Source: Panaeolus papilionaceus
Taxonomy: Eukaryota; Basidiomycota; Agaricomycetes; Agaricales
DNA: 64,000 nucleotides
Assembly (NCBI GenBank): GCA_015501605.1
Contig: JADNRZ010000014.1
Coordinates: 558,001-622,000, forward strand
Direction: 5' to 3'
Within the stretch, counting starts at the first letter, position 1. Each line of letters starts with the position of its first letter. A program made the translations under genes and the position numbers. The notes beneath the pieces are model-generated. The model saw nothing but the letters and a program-made list of their open reading frames with translations, did no database searches and was not told the origin of the DNA. Below, one piece after another: positions 1 to 13,440 of this stretch.

Positions 1-404
1 TAATATAGAATGATTGCTTCAACAGCAGGAAGGTGGAAAACTATGTCCCTAAACCTGGTGAGTACTGGATCCTTTACCATTGCGCCGTGATAGTCCCGCA
101 GGTCAAGAAGGAGCTGGCGGATATAGATTCTGATATCCGGCTGAGTCTCCAGAAGTTGAACGAGGCGATCAAGAGTTTCCTCCCACTGCTGCTGACGGAG
201 TCCAAACTGAAGGAGCTTAAAGATATGCGTACGAACAAGTGGTAGAAAGGATTTGCAGACAAGGGCGCATGTTTGGAGAAGACCCTTCTGCTCATTGGTT
301 AGTAGAGCGCCCAGCGGCCTGGTTCCAATGATGCCAATGATGTAGCCAAAGATTTCGATCGGTAAGACTGGGATGTCCTTTGAATTCGTGCCATCGTGAT
401 CCAT
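1..404 (-). CDS. F-box-like protein, type 1 (3'-truncated by window edge)
   Basis: The minus strand is open from an ATG at 404-402 down to the first base, with no intron seen. The N-terminus reads as a fungal F-box (LPIEIFGYIIGIIG, then QTCALVCKSFLP), followed by a segment (LVQLLETQPDIRIYIRQL) that matches the same place in the two F-box genes at 59.5-63 kb (LADLLETRPIVMEYIRHI). F-box proteins are usually substrate adaptors of SCF ubiquitin ligases, with a variable C-terminal half for substrate recognition; the C-terminal half lies outside this window. It belongs to a family represented on both sides of the large transposon, so the locus is an F-box neighbourhood. Family assignment is by visible similarity to the other copies; the substrate is unknown. 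Confidence 0.75.
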   Translation of the reverse strand, partial: MDHDGTNSKDIPVLPIEIFGYIIGIIGTRPLGALLTNEQKGLLQTCALVCKSFLPLVRTHIFKLLQFGLRQQQWEETLDRLVQLLETQPDIRIYIRQLLLDLRDYHGAMVKDPVLTRFRDIVFHLPAVEAIILY

Positions 405-778
405 AATGCCTTTAAAAATGGTTTCAGTGCTTGTCCCGTGAAAACCCTCGTCAGGGTCGTAGGTGTTGGTCGTGGTGCTCGTGGGTGTAAAGCTGGCAGG
501 GCGTGGCTGTGTCCGATTTCGGCATGCACCATTTTCTAAGTTGGACCCTACTCGCGATGCTGCGGCAAGTTCTAGTCACCGCCGACTTGCCGGGGCTGAG
601 AATCTCAAGCCTAAGCCTCGTAGATAGGATAGAACAGGTAACTTGGGGTGTTTTTGACTCCTGAGTTACATATTTGAGCAAGAATACAGGGGTATCAGTA
701 ATAGAAATTCTATAATACAGGTTTCTGTTAGATCAGATGCACATGGCTGAACACGGCAAATTGTCATCAATCTGGCGC
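405..778. other. Intergenic, nothing recognised
   Basis: This is the 374-bp spacer between the F-box start and the dehydrogenase stop. Short frames on both strands lack any recognisable protein motif or splice logic. It probably holds the F-box promoter and the dehydrogenase 3' UTR. Confidence 0.5.
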
Positions 779-2317
779 TTAAGGCTTAATGGCAATTTTC
801 AGAGCAGTCCTGCTGTTCATCTTGTCCAATGCTGCTTGGAAGTCCTCAAGCTTGAATACGTCAGTTACCATGCCTTTCACGTTGACTTTGCCGCTATCGA
901 GGTAAGCGACGGCACGAGGGAAACAGTATGTTTGCGAGAAGGATCCAATGATCTAGAGAAACAAGTTCGTAAGTAAAGCAAGTCAAAGAGCGTTCTCTAA
1001 AAACTCTAATAAATTTGAATGTCCTTACCGTAATCTCGTCACCAAATATCTATACAGCCAATTGAAGCCTGATCAATATCCACAAGTGCTCATCGACTAT
1101 CATGTAGCGTACCTTCGACGGTGGCCAGTGCACCAGCGCTTTGTTCTCGTACACACCATAAATCATCAAAGTTCCACCCCTGCGAACGTAGTTGATGCTG
1201 TCGTTCGCAAGCTTTTCAACCCCCGTCGCCTCTACAACCACATCGAAGCCAAACGGATTGTCGTCTTTCAACTTCTGCCACTGAGCTTCGGGCGCCTTTC
1301 GATCCAACTCGATGTACTCATCCGCGGCATTGAGCTCCTTGGCGATGTCCATCTTGATGCCCTTATTCGCAGCAATAACGACGCGAGAGGCTCCATTCTG
1401 CTTGAGCAGCTGGGCAAGGATCAGGCCTGTCGGACCAGCTCCCAACAAAAGAACCTCGATGCCGACTTGGGGGTTCAACTTGTCGAGACCGTGAATAGCA
1501 CACGCGGCTGGTTCGAGCAGTGTCGATTCTTCGTCGGTCAGATTTTTAATCTTATAAAGCTTCTTTTGCTGGCTGTAAATGCGTCAGAATGCAGACCCAG
1601 AGGCTGGTACGACTCGACAGACTCACTATTTGATGTACTCTGCGAAGCCACCATCCTGCGTCACACCACAAGCTTGGAAGTTCTCGCAGAGTAAGGAGTT
1701 TCCGCGGCGGCAGTAGAAGCATGTCTCGCACTACATAAGAAGAGAATCCGTCAGTGAGGAAACGGTGGTCCTATCAGCAGCCTGCAAGCACTCACAGTAA
1801 TGCCAACATCAGCCACGCAACGGTCTCCCAAAGCGAAGCCTTTGACGTTCTTCCCCATCTCGACAATGGTTCCGATTGCTTCATGTCCAGGAATAAGCTG
1901 AAAGGCGTCATGTCAGCATACGCCCGACTCGAAGACTCGATCTCGAAACATACCGGGAATTGTGCGATAAATTCTCCCTACAGAAAGGGAAACAATTAGA
2001 ATATCTCCAGAATGAACGCCAACAGAAACAGACCTCATCAATATGACCATCCGTTCCACAGATGCCACAGCAGCTGACTAGATGGGTAACGTTAGGCTTC
2101 GAATCTCTACAAACAAATCCCGCCCACTGGCTACAGCGGCTGGGCCAGACATACCTTTGAGCAACACTTCGTCATCATTGATCTGAGGAATAGGTACCGT
2201 CTTTATTTCGAAATCTTTGGGCTGTAAACATGAAACAATTATTGCATGAAACTGGACCAAAATATCAAAACGGCGTACTGCGTTGTACCAGACAGCTTTC
2301 ATAGTTCCTTGGGGCAT
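779..2317 (-). CDS. Zinc-dependent polyol/alcohol dehydrogenase (D-arabinitol/sorbitol dehydrogenase-like)
   Basis: A medium-chain dehydrogenase that oxidises or reduces a polyol or secondary alcohol with NAD(P). The ATG is at 2317 ([13 protein letters not shown]) and the stop at 779-781. GT-AG exons assemble in phase: [10 protein letters not shown] (catalytic Zn Cys plus the usual CGICGTD), [17 protein letters not shown] (GHE zinc site), then [18 protein letters not shown] carrying four cysteines for the structural zinc. The Rossmann glycine motif GAGPTGL comes next, followed by VVVEATG. The C-terminus ends TALKIAIKP. Both metal sites and the cofactor loop look intact, and the length is about 350 aa, as usual. 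The closest family I recognise is the fungal arabinitol/sorbitol/threonine dehydrogenase-like group; the substrate cannot be fixed from sequence. It is a tandem neighbour of LTN1 with a 1.1-kb gap. Confidence 0.92.
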
Positions 2318-3462
2318 GATTAAAAATATCGAGGGGATAGTGCTGAAGTCTGGGTGCGGTCTGGTGTGTGAGCAATGCGATAGGAGATGGTTTTACAAGG
2401 AATAAAAGCCTCATTTTTATACCTTTTCGCGGCGATTCATCTGTGTCATGTCAGTCAGGTTCGTTTGAAACGGAATTGGATCAACGGACACCAAAAGCAA
2501 CTTTCGATGACGAAAATTCCCCTCGATCATCTATTTAGGCAAGTTGTCCGGAGTCTTGCCAAGTGCGTTGACATAATTTCTCGTTGCCGTCGTTGCCCAT
2601 CTGAAAGTTGGTAAACGCGTAGATGCAATAGGCAGGATGATTGGTTAACGTGACCCGATAAGCAAGCGCTAAGGCATCAATTTCTGCAATTTACTCCACG
2701 GCAACATGGAATGACGTCGAAACCCCGGTTTTGGGGTTCAGTTTTCAAAGAAAGTGGATATAGAATTAGGAGTTCTTGCCCACGAAGACCTACACGATTT
2801 ATGGCCTGAACTATTTTGTCTGATTTTACGCCTTCGCACCGGGTGCCAAAGTGGAGCATTACCCAAAGAATGAAAACAGGTACATAGATGCGTGGTCTCG
2901 GGATCACAAGTTGCTGGTCGCGACGCATCACTTTGTGCAGATAAAAAAGCGTTTGGTATAGAAAGCGCCGTCATGACGGGTTACCTTGTCAGATTTTCTA
3001 ATTTTAAAACCACAGCGTCGCCGTCCACGCATCCTCTCACTGCTGCATCTACCCAAAGCTTGTAAAGAGAGAAAACAACGTCTTGAAATGATCTATCATA
3101 AAGAAGTCTCACACATCGTAAATTTTAATTTCCGCTAGAGCTGGCTTCTGGGGTTGTGGGGCCCTCACACAATGAAAGGGGCTCCGAAGGACTGTGGGCT
3201 CAAATCCCCATGATAAATAACCCCGAATAATCGTGTAGTAGGGTTGAAGGAATGGTAAACAGCAATCCGAAGCAAAACAGAACAGAAGTATGCCATATAC
3301 AAAAAATCAAAGGGAGGTTTGTTGAAAGATAAAGGTCTGCATTAGCGGGAGAGGTTGAATAGTCTGAATTTTGCCTCGTTGGTGCCTTGATGAACCCAAA
3401 TTGCATTGTATCATTACAAAATATAAAACATAAATAATCGAATCATCCAGTAGATCTCCCAT
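2318..3462. other. Intergenic, nothing recognised
   Basis: This is a 1.1-kb gap between the dehydrogenase start and the LTN1 stop, both on the minus strand. Short frames at 2,677-2,974 and 3,200-3,406 (minus) show no family motif, and I see no repeat or tRNA. It should include the dehydrogenase promoter. Confidence 0.5.
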
Positions 3463-6400
3463 CTAAATGATGTCTGAGCGGCAGAGAGGGCAGCTTGACG
3501 AATGGCTACTGTTGAACCACTGTTCGAGGGATCAGTAACTATGCATCCTGTTCTGACAAAGTAAATGCTCACCTTGAACAAGCAACCCGCGTGGAAACGG
3601 TTTTTGCATGTCTTGCAAGGTTTCTTGGGAAGACTTCCATCAGTTACGCTGATGACACTGAAGAGAGAGGCTAGTCAAACTTTCGTAACAGTCGAAACAG
3701 GAAGTTGAACGCACGAGTAACAAATAGCGCATTCGACCTGTCCCTCGAAGTGTAAAGAAACATTCTTCTTGAACAAACCCAAGCCATCCACAATTCTCCC
3801 GTTCTGTAAAGTTGACGAATTAGATCGAGGGACGATAAATGTATACAGATGCACCCACATTGGCCCAAATAACCTGCTGAACGCCCAACAACCAAGCTCT
3901 CCAGCGATTCTCGTCAACACCGACGCGCTTCATATCCTTGACTTCGATCCTATGCAGTGGCCAGTCGGGTGGAATCCGCAATCGAATTTCCAAAGAATGA
4001 TCATCAACATTATACGCCGCACTGACTTCGTTGACAACACCCGGTCCAGTGACCTTCACCACCATGTTCTCATTGGTCAATGATTCTCCACCATCGGTGG
4101 AGGTCAGGTTGGCTCGCACGTGCTCGAGTTCCGAACGGATGAGGACGGGCGAAAGGTAGGTCGAAGTATATGTGGTTATGGTATTACTGAGTTGTCGGTC
4201 CTTGCAGTCAAGGATCCAGGCATAAATCAATGAGGGGGTCGTGAGCAGGGAGCGATAGTATATATGAGCAGCGAAGACGTGAATTGCATGCGAGCCTCCA
4301 GAGTGATAGTCTAGAAGGTATTAAATATGACTTTTGGGACGGGATTTGCCTGACTTACACTGAATAAAGAAATCGTCGACACCCCAGACGTCAAGCTTGA
4401 ATACTTTGGCGAGGCCTTGATCGAGTCGTAGAAGACTTAAAATCGAGGGGATGAATCGACCATTGATCAAATCTTCGTCTCGAAGCTGCTCAATGTAGCT
4501 GGACTTGACTTTGAAGGACTAGAGGTGATCATGTGTGTCAGGATGACAAAAGGTTAGAAACGTGAGATATGACGTACGGCATTTTGGAACGAATCGAACA
4601 CAAGCATCCAACCCAAGAGATAACCGAAGACCACATTTTCCGAGTCCCGAAGTTGCTTGCGATCCTCATCACCCTCCATAAATTCATAAAGCGAAACCTC
4701 TCTCCGAACGATCTCCAAAAGTTCGTCAGGTAGTTTCGGTTTCGAAGAGGCGACCTCATCCTCGTTAGCGTCGAGTGCAACACCAGCCTCAATAACAAAG
4801 TGCTCGGTGCGCTTCTTTGCGGCGGAATGGAGAAGCTGGTAAGCCTTCTTTTGCACAGAAGTTGATTTATCTTCAATCAAATGGACCATCTAAGGTAAAG
4901 AAAACAAGGGTCAGGCAAGTCGGAATGCACTATAACATAATACTCACTCGTCCCAATGTATTCTCGTCAATGAGAGATACTGGAAGATTCTGAATAATTT
5001 CCAACATGAGTTCTCGACAAGCCGAGCGAGGTGCAGAGGGCGGCTTCGCATCTAAAAAGAGTCAATCATGAAGTCTTTGATCTAAGGAATAGCCGAAAGA
5101 AGCTTACCTGTCCTTGACGATGCCATATCCCTAATAATGGTCAAGACATTACCCCGGTGTGTCGTCCACTCATCCAGAAGAGCCTGATTTCTCTTCGTCA
5201 GATCCTCTAATACAATGACAAGCCTCAGGACTCCTGCAAGCGCAACAAGACCATCACTTTCATCCTCCGTTTCCGCTTCCGCGTCTTCACCCTTCAAATC
5301 CTCCGCCACTCGATCCAGAACACCTTCCAATACATCAAAAATGAAACCCCAATGAGACCCAGGGATATTCTGCAAGATCGGCGCCAAAGCCTCGAACACA
5401 GGCAACATCGCATTTTCCGTCTTCTCATCAACATTCTCCTCCTCATCCTCACCGGCGTCCTCCGCGAGAACCCAGGTCTGACACGCCTTGACAACATTTA
5501 CAGCTCGATTCGAAGGGAGGAAAATGACGTCACTGTCCACTGGTGGGATGGTAGCCGCCAGCCTGCGCAGCGTCAGCAAGCCTTCTGTGTTGGCCTTCTT
5601 GGGCTTGATTCCCAGAAGTGAAGCTGCAAGCTCATTGCGGTACCTATCCAACCTAGGGGATTCGACTCCCGTCTGGGTGATAGCAGCAACAACCGCCAGA
5701 GAAGTTCTAGGCGCCGACTTTTCGATCTTCCTCGCGAATAGCATCCATGTTTCCGCCTCTGTAATGTAGCTCAAGCCCTTGAATAACTGGTCCAACACAA
5801 GCCGTAGAACTCTGGCGTCCCGAAGATTTTCAGAAACCCGCGCGTATCGAACGAGATCGAACAGGAATATTTGAGCCGCAGTCAGGCCCTGTTTAACCGC
5901 AGCTTCCTGTTTCCCACTTTCGACCTCCACGAGTTTATCAACAACCGTCTTCCGCCATGTTTGCCCTTCACTTCTCGTCGCAACGTCAATCGCCGAAGGG
6001 ATAATTTGTTTGACCCTTGTGGCAATCTCCTCAAGGTTTCGGGACGAAGCCGCTGGTGTGAATGCAGGATTCGCAGAAGCATAGTACGGCACAGCCAGCG
6101 AATCCGAAGCAAACAACTGTAAAGCCAAAACATGTCGAATGGCCCAGAGGTTCCGTGGCGCCACGCTTGGATCCTCCGAGAAGATCTGCACCAACGCGTC
6201 TGCGAGACGCGCATAAGAAGTGAAGCCGAAGCGATCTGCGACGATGGAAGCCAACTTCTTGGGCGAAGAAAGGTCAAGAGAAGTTAGCCACGGTTCTACA
6301 ACGGCCATACTGGGATCCACGGAATTGGAGGCCAGGTTGTTGAGAAGTGCATCGAATGTAGACGAAGGAGGGAAAAGGTCGGTGATGAGGTGCAATGGAA

Positions 6401-9400
6401 TACTAGTGGACACTTGAGCAGCAACGGATAAGATGTCTTGTGGGCGGGTAATGTTATTTGTGTCAGAGAGCAGTCTTGCAAGCTCCGCGATAACGATGGA
6501 AAGCTGAGACTGCGTTTCTTCCGGTGAAGCGGCTTTGAGCCACTCTGCCCATAATCCCTGGACATCGGCCACAAGCGAAGGATTTGCGTCTTCCTCTGGA
6601 ATGTAGCGAGGAACGAGATGAGCAAAGAGGAAAATAGTGGGCAGGAGGGAACCGACGAGTTGTCGATCAGACGCAATACTTGAGAAAACCATTTTCAAGC
6701 ATCCGACGGGGCCCTCAAATGCTGCAAGAGGCACCCCCTTTCCTTCAATGAGAGCATGGACCTTATCTGAGAAAGTGGCAATGATGACCTGAAGGAACGT
6801 ATTCAGGCCAGATGGAGACACGAAATACTCTGTTGAACCCCCATTGTCAGCACATGTCCTTTTCCTAGATATACAAAGACATACTGTGTGAGCTCAGGAT
6901 CTGAGACAACAGACCACCTCTATCAGCAGACGATGATGCCTCCAACGACTGTTCCAACAGGGTGCCAACAAGGCCGTCCAGTTCCCCCTCACTTGGTCGT
7001 AAAGTCGCCGGAAACTTCTCTTGCCCAGCAGCCACAAGCAAACTGGCCACAGCCTTCTCGCTCGCAGAGCTCCCTTCCCCACCCCACTGAGCAATGCCCA
7101 GAAGAAGATTGTGCCATACGCCCAGAATGACGGTTTCATCCTTGCGGTGACGAATGTAGGACAAGAAGAGGCCTGGAGTGATTTTTAAAACTGTGAAGGG
7201 ATGTTGGTCGATAAAGCTGTCCAGATTCTGGAAAATTGTGGAAGTCATTAGATACATATTCGCTTCAGTAAGAGATTTACTGACCTTGGTGAAAGTTGAG
7301 TCCGTGAAAGCACCCTCCCTGAACTGATCCAGAATGCCCAAAATGAAAATAAACGAAGACATGTCCGTGGGTACAGCGTCCAAGGGCAACTGCTCCAGAA
7401 TCGTGGTTGCACGGCTGGAAGCATCGATCAACAAGGTGTGCAACAGTGTCTCCGTTTTCTTCTTCAAAATGGTCCCTTCTTGAAACCGGTCATAGAATAC
7501 CTTCAAGATGACAGGCACCAGAAGAGAACCTGAGCCCGTCTCTGACGAAGTAGTTGCATCAACCAAGGCGTTCCACGCGCAGTTAAAAAGAACTTCGTCA
7601 ATCCCTGCCAAGGACTCCAAAGTTTGCCCCAGCAGTCGAGACATTGCCCTCTCTTCCACCTTCAACGTGCCAGTAGACACCTCGGATATAATCCGCGAAA
7701 ACTGCCCTTTGATCAACTCAAGAGCAGTATCCTGTGAGTTCTGAGAGGAGCTGTTTAAGGTTGTCGCATCAGATCCACCCCGCGAGGCATCGCTACGCAA
7801 TCGTCTGACGAGGAAGACCATGCATTCCAAAAGCGACGACAGGAAGGCGGCTGAAGCTGCCGAACGATGAAGAGAGCTGAGAGCCCTGCCATTAGTGGCT
7901 GCCCAGAAGGAAGTAAAGAAGTGGGATAGAGGGTCAGATCCCGCAGACTCTGAAGCAAGAATCTAAAAAAATCAAGTCAGCGTCAGCATGGAAAACATTA
8001 TAAACAAAGTGTTGACTGACAGATGAAGGTATTGTCGATACAATGAGCACGACAGTTGGATAACCTTGCTGTGGTGATCCAGAGCACCCCGACTCAAGGA
8101 ACCGTAAAAACTCGTCATATGCTTCGCATTTGCCAATCTCCTGAGGCGCTGTTGCAGGTACTGCTGCTTCCTCTTGCTCACTTTCTTCTGAATCCGAGCC
8201 CTCCTCAGTCTTTACGCTTGGTGTGTTGACGAGATTCCAGCTTTCGGGGAACTCTGTAGGTGCATCAATTAACAAGAAAGTCTCTAGAGCAACGAAACAA
8301 CGCACGCTTGAGGAAGATAAGAAGAGGCTGCCACATTGATCCCTGAACCAGTACGTCAGACTCGACCCAGGCGGAGCGTAGGATCGCACGACTGAGCAAG
8401 GGAACAAATGGGCCAAGGTTAACTGGTTAACTGGTGTTAAATTAAAGTCAGGGGAGATGAAGACGAAAATACCCTTATGCTTTGCCAGCAGTGCATTAAC
8501 TAGGGACCATGCCGCTTTACGAACGTTAGGCTGAAGGTAGCCAAAGCTTTCTATATCGACCCATGAAGACGTTTCTAGTGGGCTGATAGCAGTCCAAAGA
8601 ACAGGGTTTGAGAAGAAATCTCGCAGATCGTCCGAAAAAGACGCAAGAGACTCTGATGAAATTGTCAAAAAGCATGCCAGATGCTCTGTGCTATCAACAT
8701 ACCAATTATACCCGCTATGGCGTTTAAACCCGCTATTCTCAGCCTGCCACGCCTATCCAAGTCACTTTCCTCCTGTTCATCGACTTTAGATCGAGGTGTA
8801 ACATCTCCATCATCGCGTTGAGGGGTCGCAGCTGAACCCTTGCCAAACGATTTCTTAGAGGGATGAGTTGGCGGAGGAGGTGCCGCAGGTGGTGGGGGGT
8901 TGAGGTATAGATATACGCCATTTGGGTCAAGAATAGTGCGTTGCAAGAAGGTGAGCAATGACGTCCGACTCCCATCATCCAAAACAAGCTGCTTCGCATT
9001 GGTGGTAGTTGGTGGCAGGGTCGATACAACGAAAGCTTTCCACGATCTGGTCGCGACAAGGGCGACGGCCCGATCAATGTCGTTTGAGGCAAGACACCAC
9101 GTTCCAAGGATGCTCTCTAATCGCGACGAAGAAGCGGACTCTTTGAAGAAAAAGGTAATTTGGTCCAGTGTCTCTGGTATCTGAAGCAATGCCGCATGAA
9201 TCGCTACGGCTAATGCCCGGACACGGCGAGACGGGTGAATGAACAGGGAAGACACATGGTGTAGCTGGTAATCTCATCATAAACAACACTTCAATTTTTC
9301 CAAGATAAGAGGACATACCCACACAGGAAGCATTTCTACGACCGTATAAACCAAACCTGTATCATCGCTTCCTTTTACACAGGGTTCTATCCATTTAGAT

Positions 9401-9708
9401 TGCAATTCTTCCAACGCCCGAATCTTGGTCACCTGGGCTTTCTTGCTGACATTCCTCAGCACAACGAGGAGATCAGCCGGTAAAGCATGAGCAAGACCCG
9501 TTGTTTCCAGAGGATCTGGCAGAGCAGGAGCGGGTTTAACGGGAGGTATATACACCTTGACCCTGGGTTCCTTCTTCTTTCCCTTCTCCCCCCTTTGCTT
9601 CGGCCTCTTTTCCTTTTGAGCTGATTGATCCTCTGGCCCAGCATGTTTTTTGGCATGCTTCTTCCTTGTGGCAGAGGTCGCAGAAGATTTGGGATTTCCC
9701 TTGACCAT
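3463..9708 (-). CDS. LTN1: E3 ubiquitin-protein ligase listerin (Ltn1/Rkr1)
   Basis: Listerin is the RING E3 of the ribosome-associated quality control complex. It binds stalled 60S subunits and ubiquitinates the nascent chain. The N-terminus (ATG at 9708) shows the family signature SATRKKHAKKH and, after a basic linker, LRNVSKKAQVTKIRALEEL, the start of the HEAT-repeat array. The body is several long helical exons (about 8,665-9,255, 7,934-8,668, 6,865-7,830 and 5,082-6,821). The C-terminus is a RING assembled across two short introns: ECAICYS, then LPKKPCKTCKNRFHAGC, then WFNSSHSSSCPLC, stop at 3463-3465. All zinc ligands are visible. The coding span of about 6.2 kb fits the usual 1,550-1,850 residues. 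Exon edges in the middle were not all traced. An acidic low-complexity patch (near 8,170-8,200) is ordinary for this protein. Confidence 0.95.
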
Positions 9709-10070
9709 GATGGAGGTTTGTGCAGACGATGATAATGATGACTCGGAAAACCGGACACTCAGAGTCAAAGATCAGTTATCGCCACACGTCATGTGAAACA
9801 ACTTCCCTTTTGGTTCTGACGCTGCTGGGCGCTTCCGATGGTCTGCAGGAGTCATTTGCGTACAAAGCAACAATTCTGAGAAGGTACCGATAATCATTTC
9901 CAGAAGGGTAGTTTTATATCTAGGCGAGGCTGACTATTATGTAGGTCCTTATTTTATACATTCAATCGGGGTTAATAAGTAGAATGTAACAGCAGGATCT
10001 TGATAATAAACAGCTTCTGTATGATAATAATCTACGTACATACAATACAACAAGTAAGCATGGTACCAGA
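9709..10070. promoter_or_regulatory. Spacer: LTN1 promoter side / NCL1 3' end
   Basis: This is the 362-bp gap between the NCL1 stop and the LTN1 start (same strand, tandem). No coding signal was found. It is expected to hold the LTN1 promoter and the NCL1 polyadenylation region; no specific element was recognised. Confidence 0.4.
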
Positions 10071-13000
10071 TCAGAACCTCTCATCTACACCGTCGTCAGC
10101 TTCGCCTTCAGCATCATCTTCAATATCTTCAACAGCCACAACAGTATCATCTTCCTTTTCTTTTTCCTTCTCTTTCGTCGAGGTAGTAATGTCCACTCCG
10201 AAGAGACGCAGGCTCATGGCACTAGGGATCAGTGGTTAGACGTGCGTTCCAATGGGGAGCATGAGATACTCACCTCTTGGCCTTTTTGTCAATCATCAAC
10301 GTGATAGATACATTGGATTTCCAGATGGGCAGGACAATATCATGGCTTGAGAACAAAAATCAGCGACATCATACAAATAGTAACACGATCACGAAACTCA
10401 CTTCAAACCATCCAGCTCACTAATCGGGAACTGCACAACATGACTTCCAACAGCTGAAAAAATCCCCATCAACGACGGATACAAAAAACCCAATAAAAAG
10501 ACGACACCTACGTCTTGCCTCAATAACAGTCTTAAACGGATCACCAAACTTCGTGCATAAGGGGTAATGCGACGTCAACAGGACTTTCAACGCCGCCGTA
10601 TCGCCCTTAATGATAGTGCTGGGCTCGATGTAGGGCAAAATCACAGACAAACCCTCTCCAAGCACCCTAAACTGCGCGTCTTGCCCTTTGCCTGCATCCT
10701 GCTTGTTGAAAACCTTGGTACCGGCAGCAGTGAGGCGTAGCCTTTCGAAGTCGTTATTTTGGATGATATCTTTGACAATATCGTTGGCAATGTAGAGTGA
10801 CCTCACTGCGTCGCCTGTTGGGTTGCGGACGAGGATATTTGATGATGGGAAGTCGGAGGAGATGTGTAGACGTTCTCTGAGAAAACGTAAATAATTGTAA
10901 ATTGCCAGTCACAGAAAGGAACAGGAAGGTACTCACATGCAGTTCAAGAGGATAGGGTCATCTAGGGCGAGGAAGGTGTAGGGGTTCTCCTTGAACGAAG
11001 GGCCACCAGCACCAGTTGACTGTTGTGGTTGACGTTCTTCTGGTTTAGTTTCATCCTTGCTATCGGCCTTCTCAGCTGATTCTGTAGCAACAGGGGCATT
11101 TTCCGTTGTAGGGATGGCAGAGGCTGAGGCATCAACCTCCATCGCAGAAGAACTTTCAGGGATCTCCGCAGTCTTTGCCTTCTTCGCTTCAGGATGCTCA
11201 AATGCCTCTTCAGCAGCTCTTTTACGCTCGCTGTGAGAAATATATATGAGAAACTCACAAATTGAGAGTAAAATAAATAAATACATACGCCTTTTCACGC
11301 TTATTTTGCACTTTCTGGAGAACAGCGACGAAAAATCCACCAGTATCTTGCAGATGAGGGTATATCCGCATGCTAAAATATATTTGATCAGGGGGGCAAA
11401 TAGTTTCACAAACCAGCACTCACCATCGGTCCAAATTCATTTTTTCGGCGTCTGGAGGAGGCCAGTGACCAGGAGAGAGCTTGGCCTTGACGTTGTCGTC
11501 AAACATTGAGCTGCCCATGAACTCTTCATAGCTCTCAAATGTCCTGCTCATCGTCTTGTCAGCTGTAGCTCTCCAGGTCGTCAGACCTGGTCGGCGTTTG
11601 AGTTCAGGAAGTTGTGAAGATACGTCCACGAGTTCAAACTCTTCAAAATACCGTCAGAGTTGGGCTTTTGTGCAAATGGAAGGGCGCATACCCTTATTTG
11701 AGGCCAAGGCTTCCGCGATGACCGCTTCATTCTCCACAGGGTTGAGGGAACAAGTCGAGTAGACAATTTTTCCGTCATCCTTCAGCATCTTCATCGCCCG
11801 CTGCAAAATGCGAACTTGAAGGCTTGCAAAAACGTCAGAGTCGTGCTCAGGACCTCACAACTAAACCTACACCTACTTATGCAATCCATTCCCATCCATA
11901 GGTTGCCAGCTCTTCCAAATGCCCATATTCTTCCTAATCGTCCCGTCTCCACTACATGGCACGTCGCACAAAATCCTATCAAACAGCAACTGCCCGAGGA
12001 ATCCAGTTCCATCTTTTCTTTTCTGTGGTATTCTGATAGTGGGGTAGCTTGACGCGTCAAGGTTGGTTACCATGAGTGCTGGACTAGGAAGGCGGGCAGA
12101 TTGATGGATGAGGAGATGGGTACGTTTGTTGTCGCTATCGTTGGCGAGGACAAGACCTGCGGGAATAGAGGTGGATGTGGAAGAGTCTTGAGCGTGGATG
12201 GCTTCGAGGATTTGAGCAGTCTGGCGTGAAATGAGCATAAAATTGAGTTATCAGACGATGAAGCAACCTGAATAAACATACCTTAGATCCAGGGGCAGCG
12301 CACATATCCATAGTCTTGTTATCAACAAAATTTAACACCGACTTCGCAAGTTGGATTCATCGCGGAATAGAACGCACTCTGTGTTGAGGCTCTACCTCCA
12401 AGAATAGAGGAGGGATCATGCTAACAGCTTCCTGTCTTGAAATGTTGCCCTGTGGAGCTCAATTAGAACGGAGTGGGTAAATACTGTACATCACTAGAGA
12501 ACGTACAACTTCAGTCTCGTAGACGAGGAATGAATGGAACTTTTTGAACTCTGGCTGGCGACGCAGGACCTTCTTAGGAACTGTGAATCCCCAAGCAAGA
12601 CCGTCTGGATACCTGACCAAAGGTAAGTTATCTAACCTCCCAAACGCCCGGCAGGTCTAACTCACCAGGGTAACTGAACGGGTGGAGGAATCTTCTGTCC
12701 CTCAAACGTTATATCGCTCAATGTAGGGACATGTACATTCTTAATGGTCGAATTTAAGATATTTGCAGTTCTGAGTATTACAACCATTAGCACGTCCCCC
12801 AACAAACCAGGCAGACGATGAATGCAGTGACTTACTGTCTACTCCCGCAGACACGGAAAGCTGTAGGCAAATGCTGCCTCAAGGAATCAACAAATTCGTC
12901 CCACTCTTCTTCAGGGACAATGTTCTGAGCCTTGTAATACCCAAACATCCTCTCATTCTGCATGTCGATCTTCTCAATAAGATCTGTCCGCTCGTCCTTG

Positions 13001-13114
13001 GGTTTGCGGTCACGATTTCCCCTGCCATTCCGGTTATTTCTACCCTTTCCCTGGATTTGACTTTTGAATAACAACAAGTCTCAATGGTTGGATAGTTACC
13101 CTATTTTTCGTCAT
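10071..13114 (-). CDS. NCL1: tRNA (cytosine-5) methyltransferase Ncl1/Trm4 (NSUN2 family)
   Basis: A SAM-dependent RNA m5C methyltransferase acting on tRNA in the nucleus. The start is an ATG at 13114; a 5-codon first exon (MTKNR) splices to GKGRNNRNGRGNRDRK, a basic N-terminus typical of the family. Next comes ERMFGYYKAQNIVPEEEWDEF and LPTAFRVCGSRQ. The catalytic core has MCAAPGSK (SAM-binding motif, about 12,290), CDVPCSGDGTIRKN (motif IV with Pro-Cys, about 11,940) and STCSLNPVENE (motif VI with the nucleophilic Cys, about 11,740). The C-terminus is acidic (KEKEKEKEDD), ending ADDGVDERF at stop 10071-10073. An internal Lys/Glu/Ala-rich insert lies at 11,000-11,230. It has many small introns. 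All catalytic motifs are present, so it should be active. Confidence 0.95.
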
Positions 13115-13440
13115 TTTTGTTGTTATAAATTGGTAGATGTTGGGATGGAGAAGATAGTGGTCCACTTCGTCGTCGACGTTGAGCACAACAGTGTTGATCT
13201 CAAAATTACGCTCCGAGCCTCCGATCAAGGTGTTGCCCGATTTGGCAATTACATCCGACATCGACTGAATGAATACATCGAATAGGGGCTTTAATATTCT
13301 CCAAAATCCAATGCTCAAGAAAGTAGAGATCAAGAACTGCAATATATTACTACATTGTAAACGGCTATTTGGAAAACGCAGAGATATTCGGGTCAAAGCA
13401 GTATTTCAAGCATATTAGCTCTAGTGGTGGTTGTAACCAT
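13115..13440. other. Intergenic, NCL1 upstream region
   Basis: This is the 326-bp spacer between the aldehyde dehydrogenase stop and the NCL1 start. A minus-strand frame running through it has no recognisable motif and ends just inside NCL1, so I read it as non-coding promoter sequence. Confidence 0.45.

Noticed and set aside
3200..3240. TCAAATCC-like words as a tRNA T-arm
   Set aside because: No acceptor stem or other arms could be paired around it.
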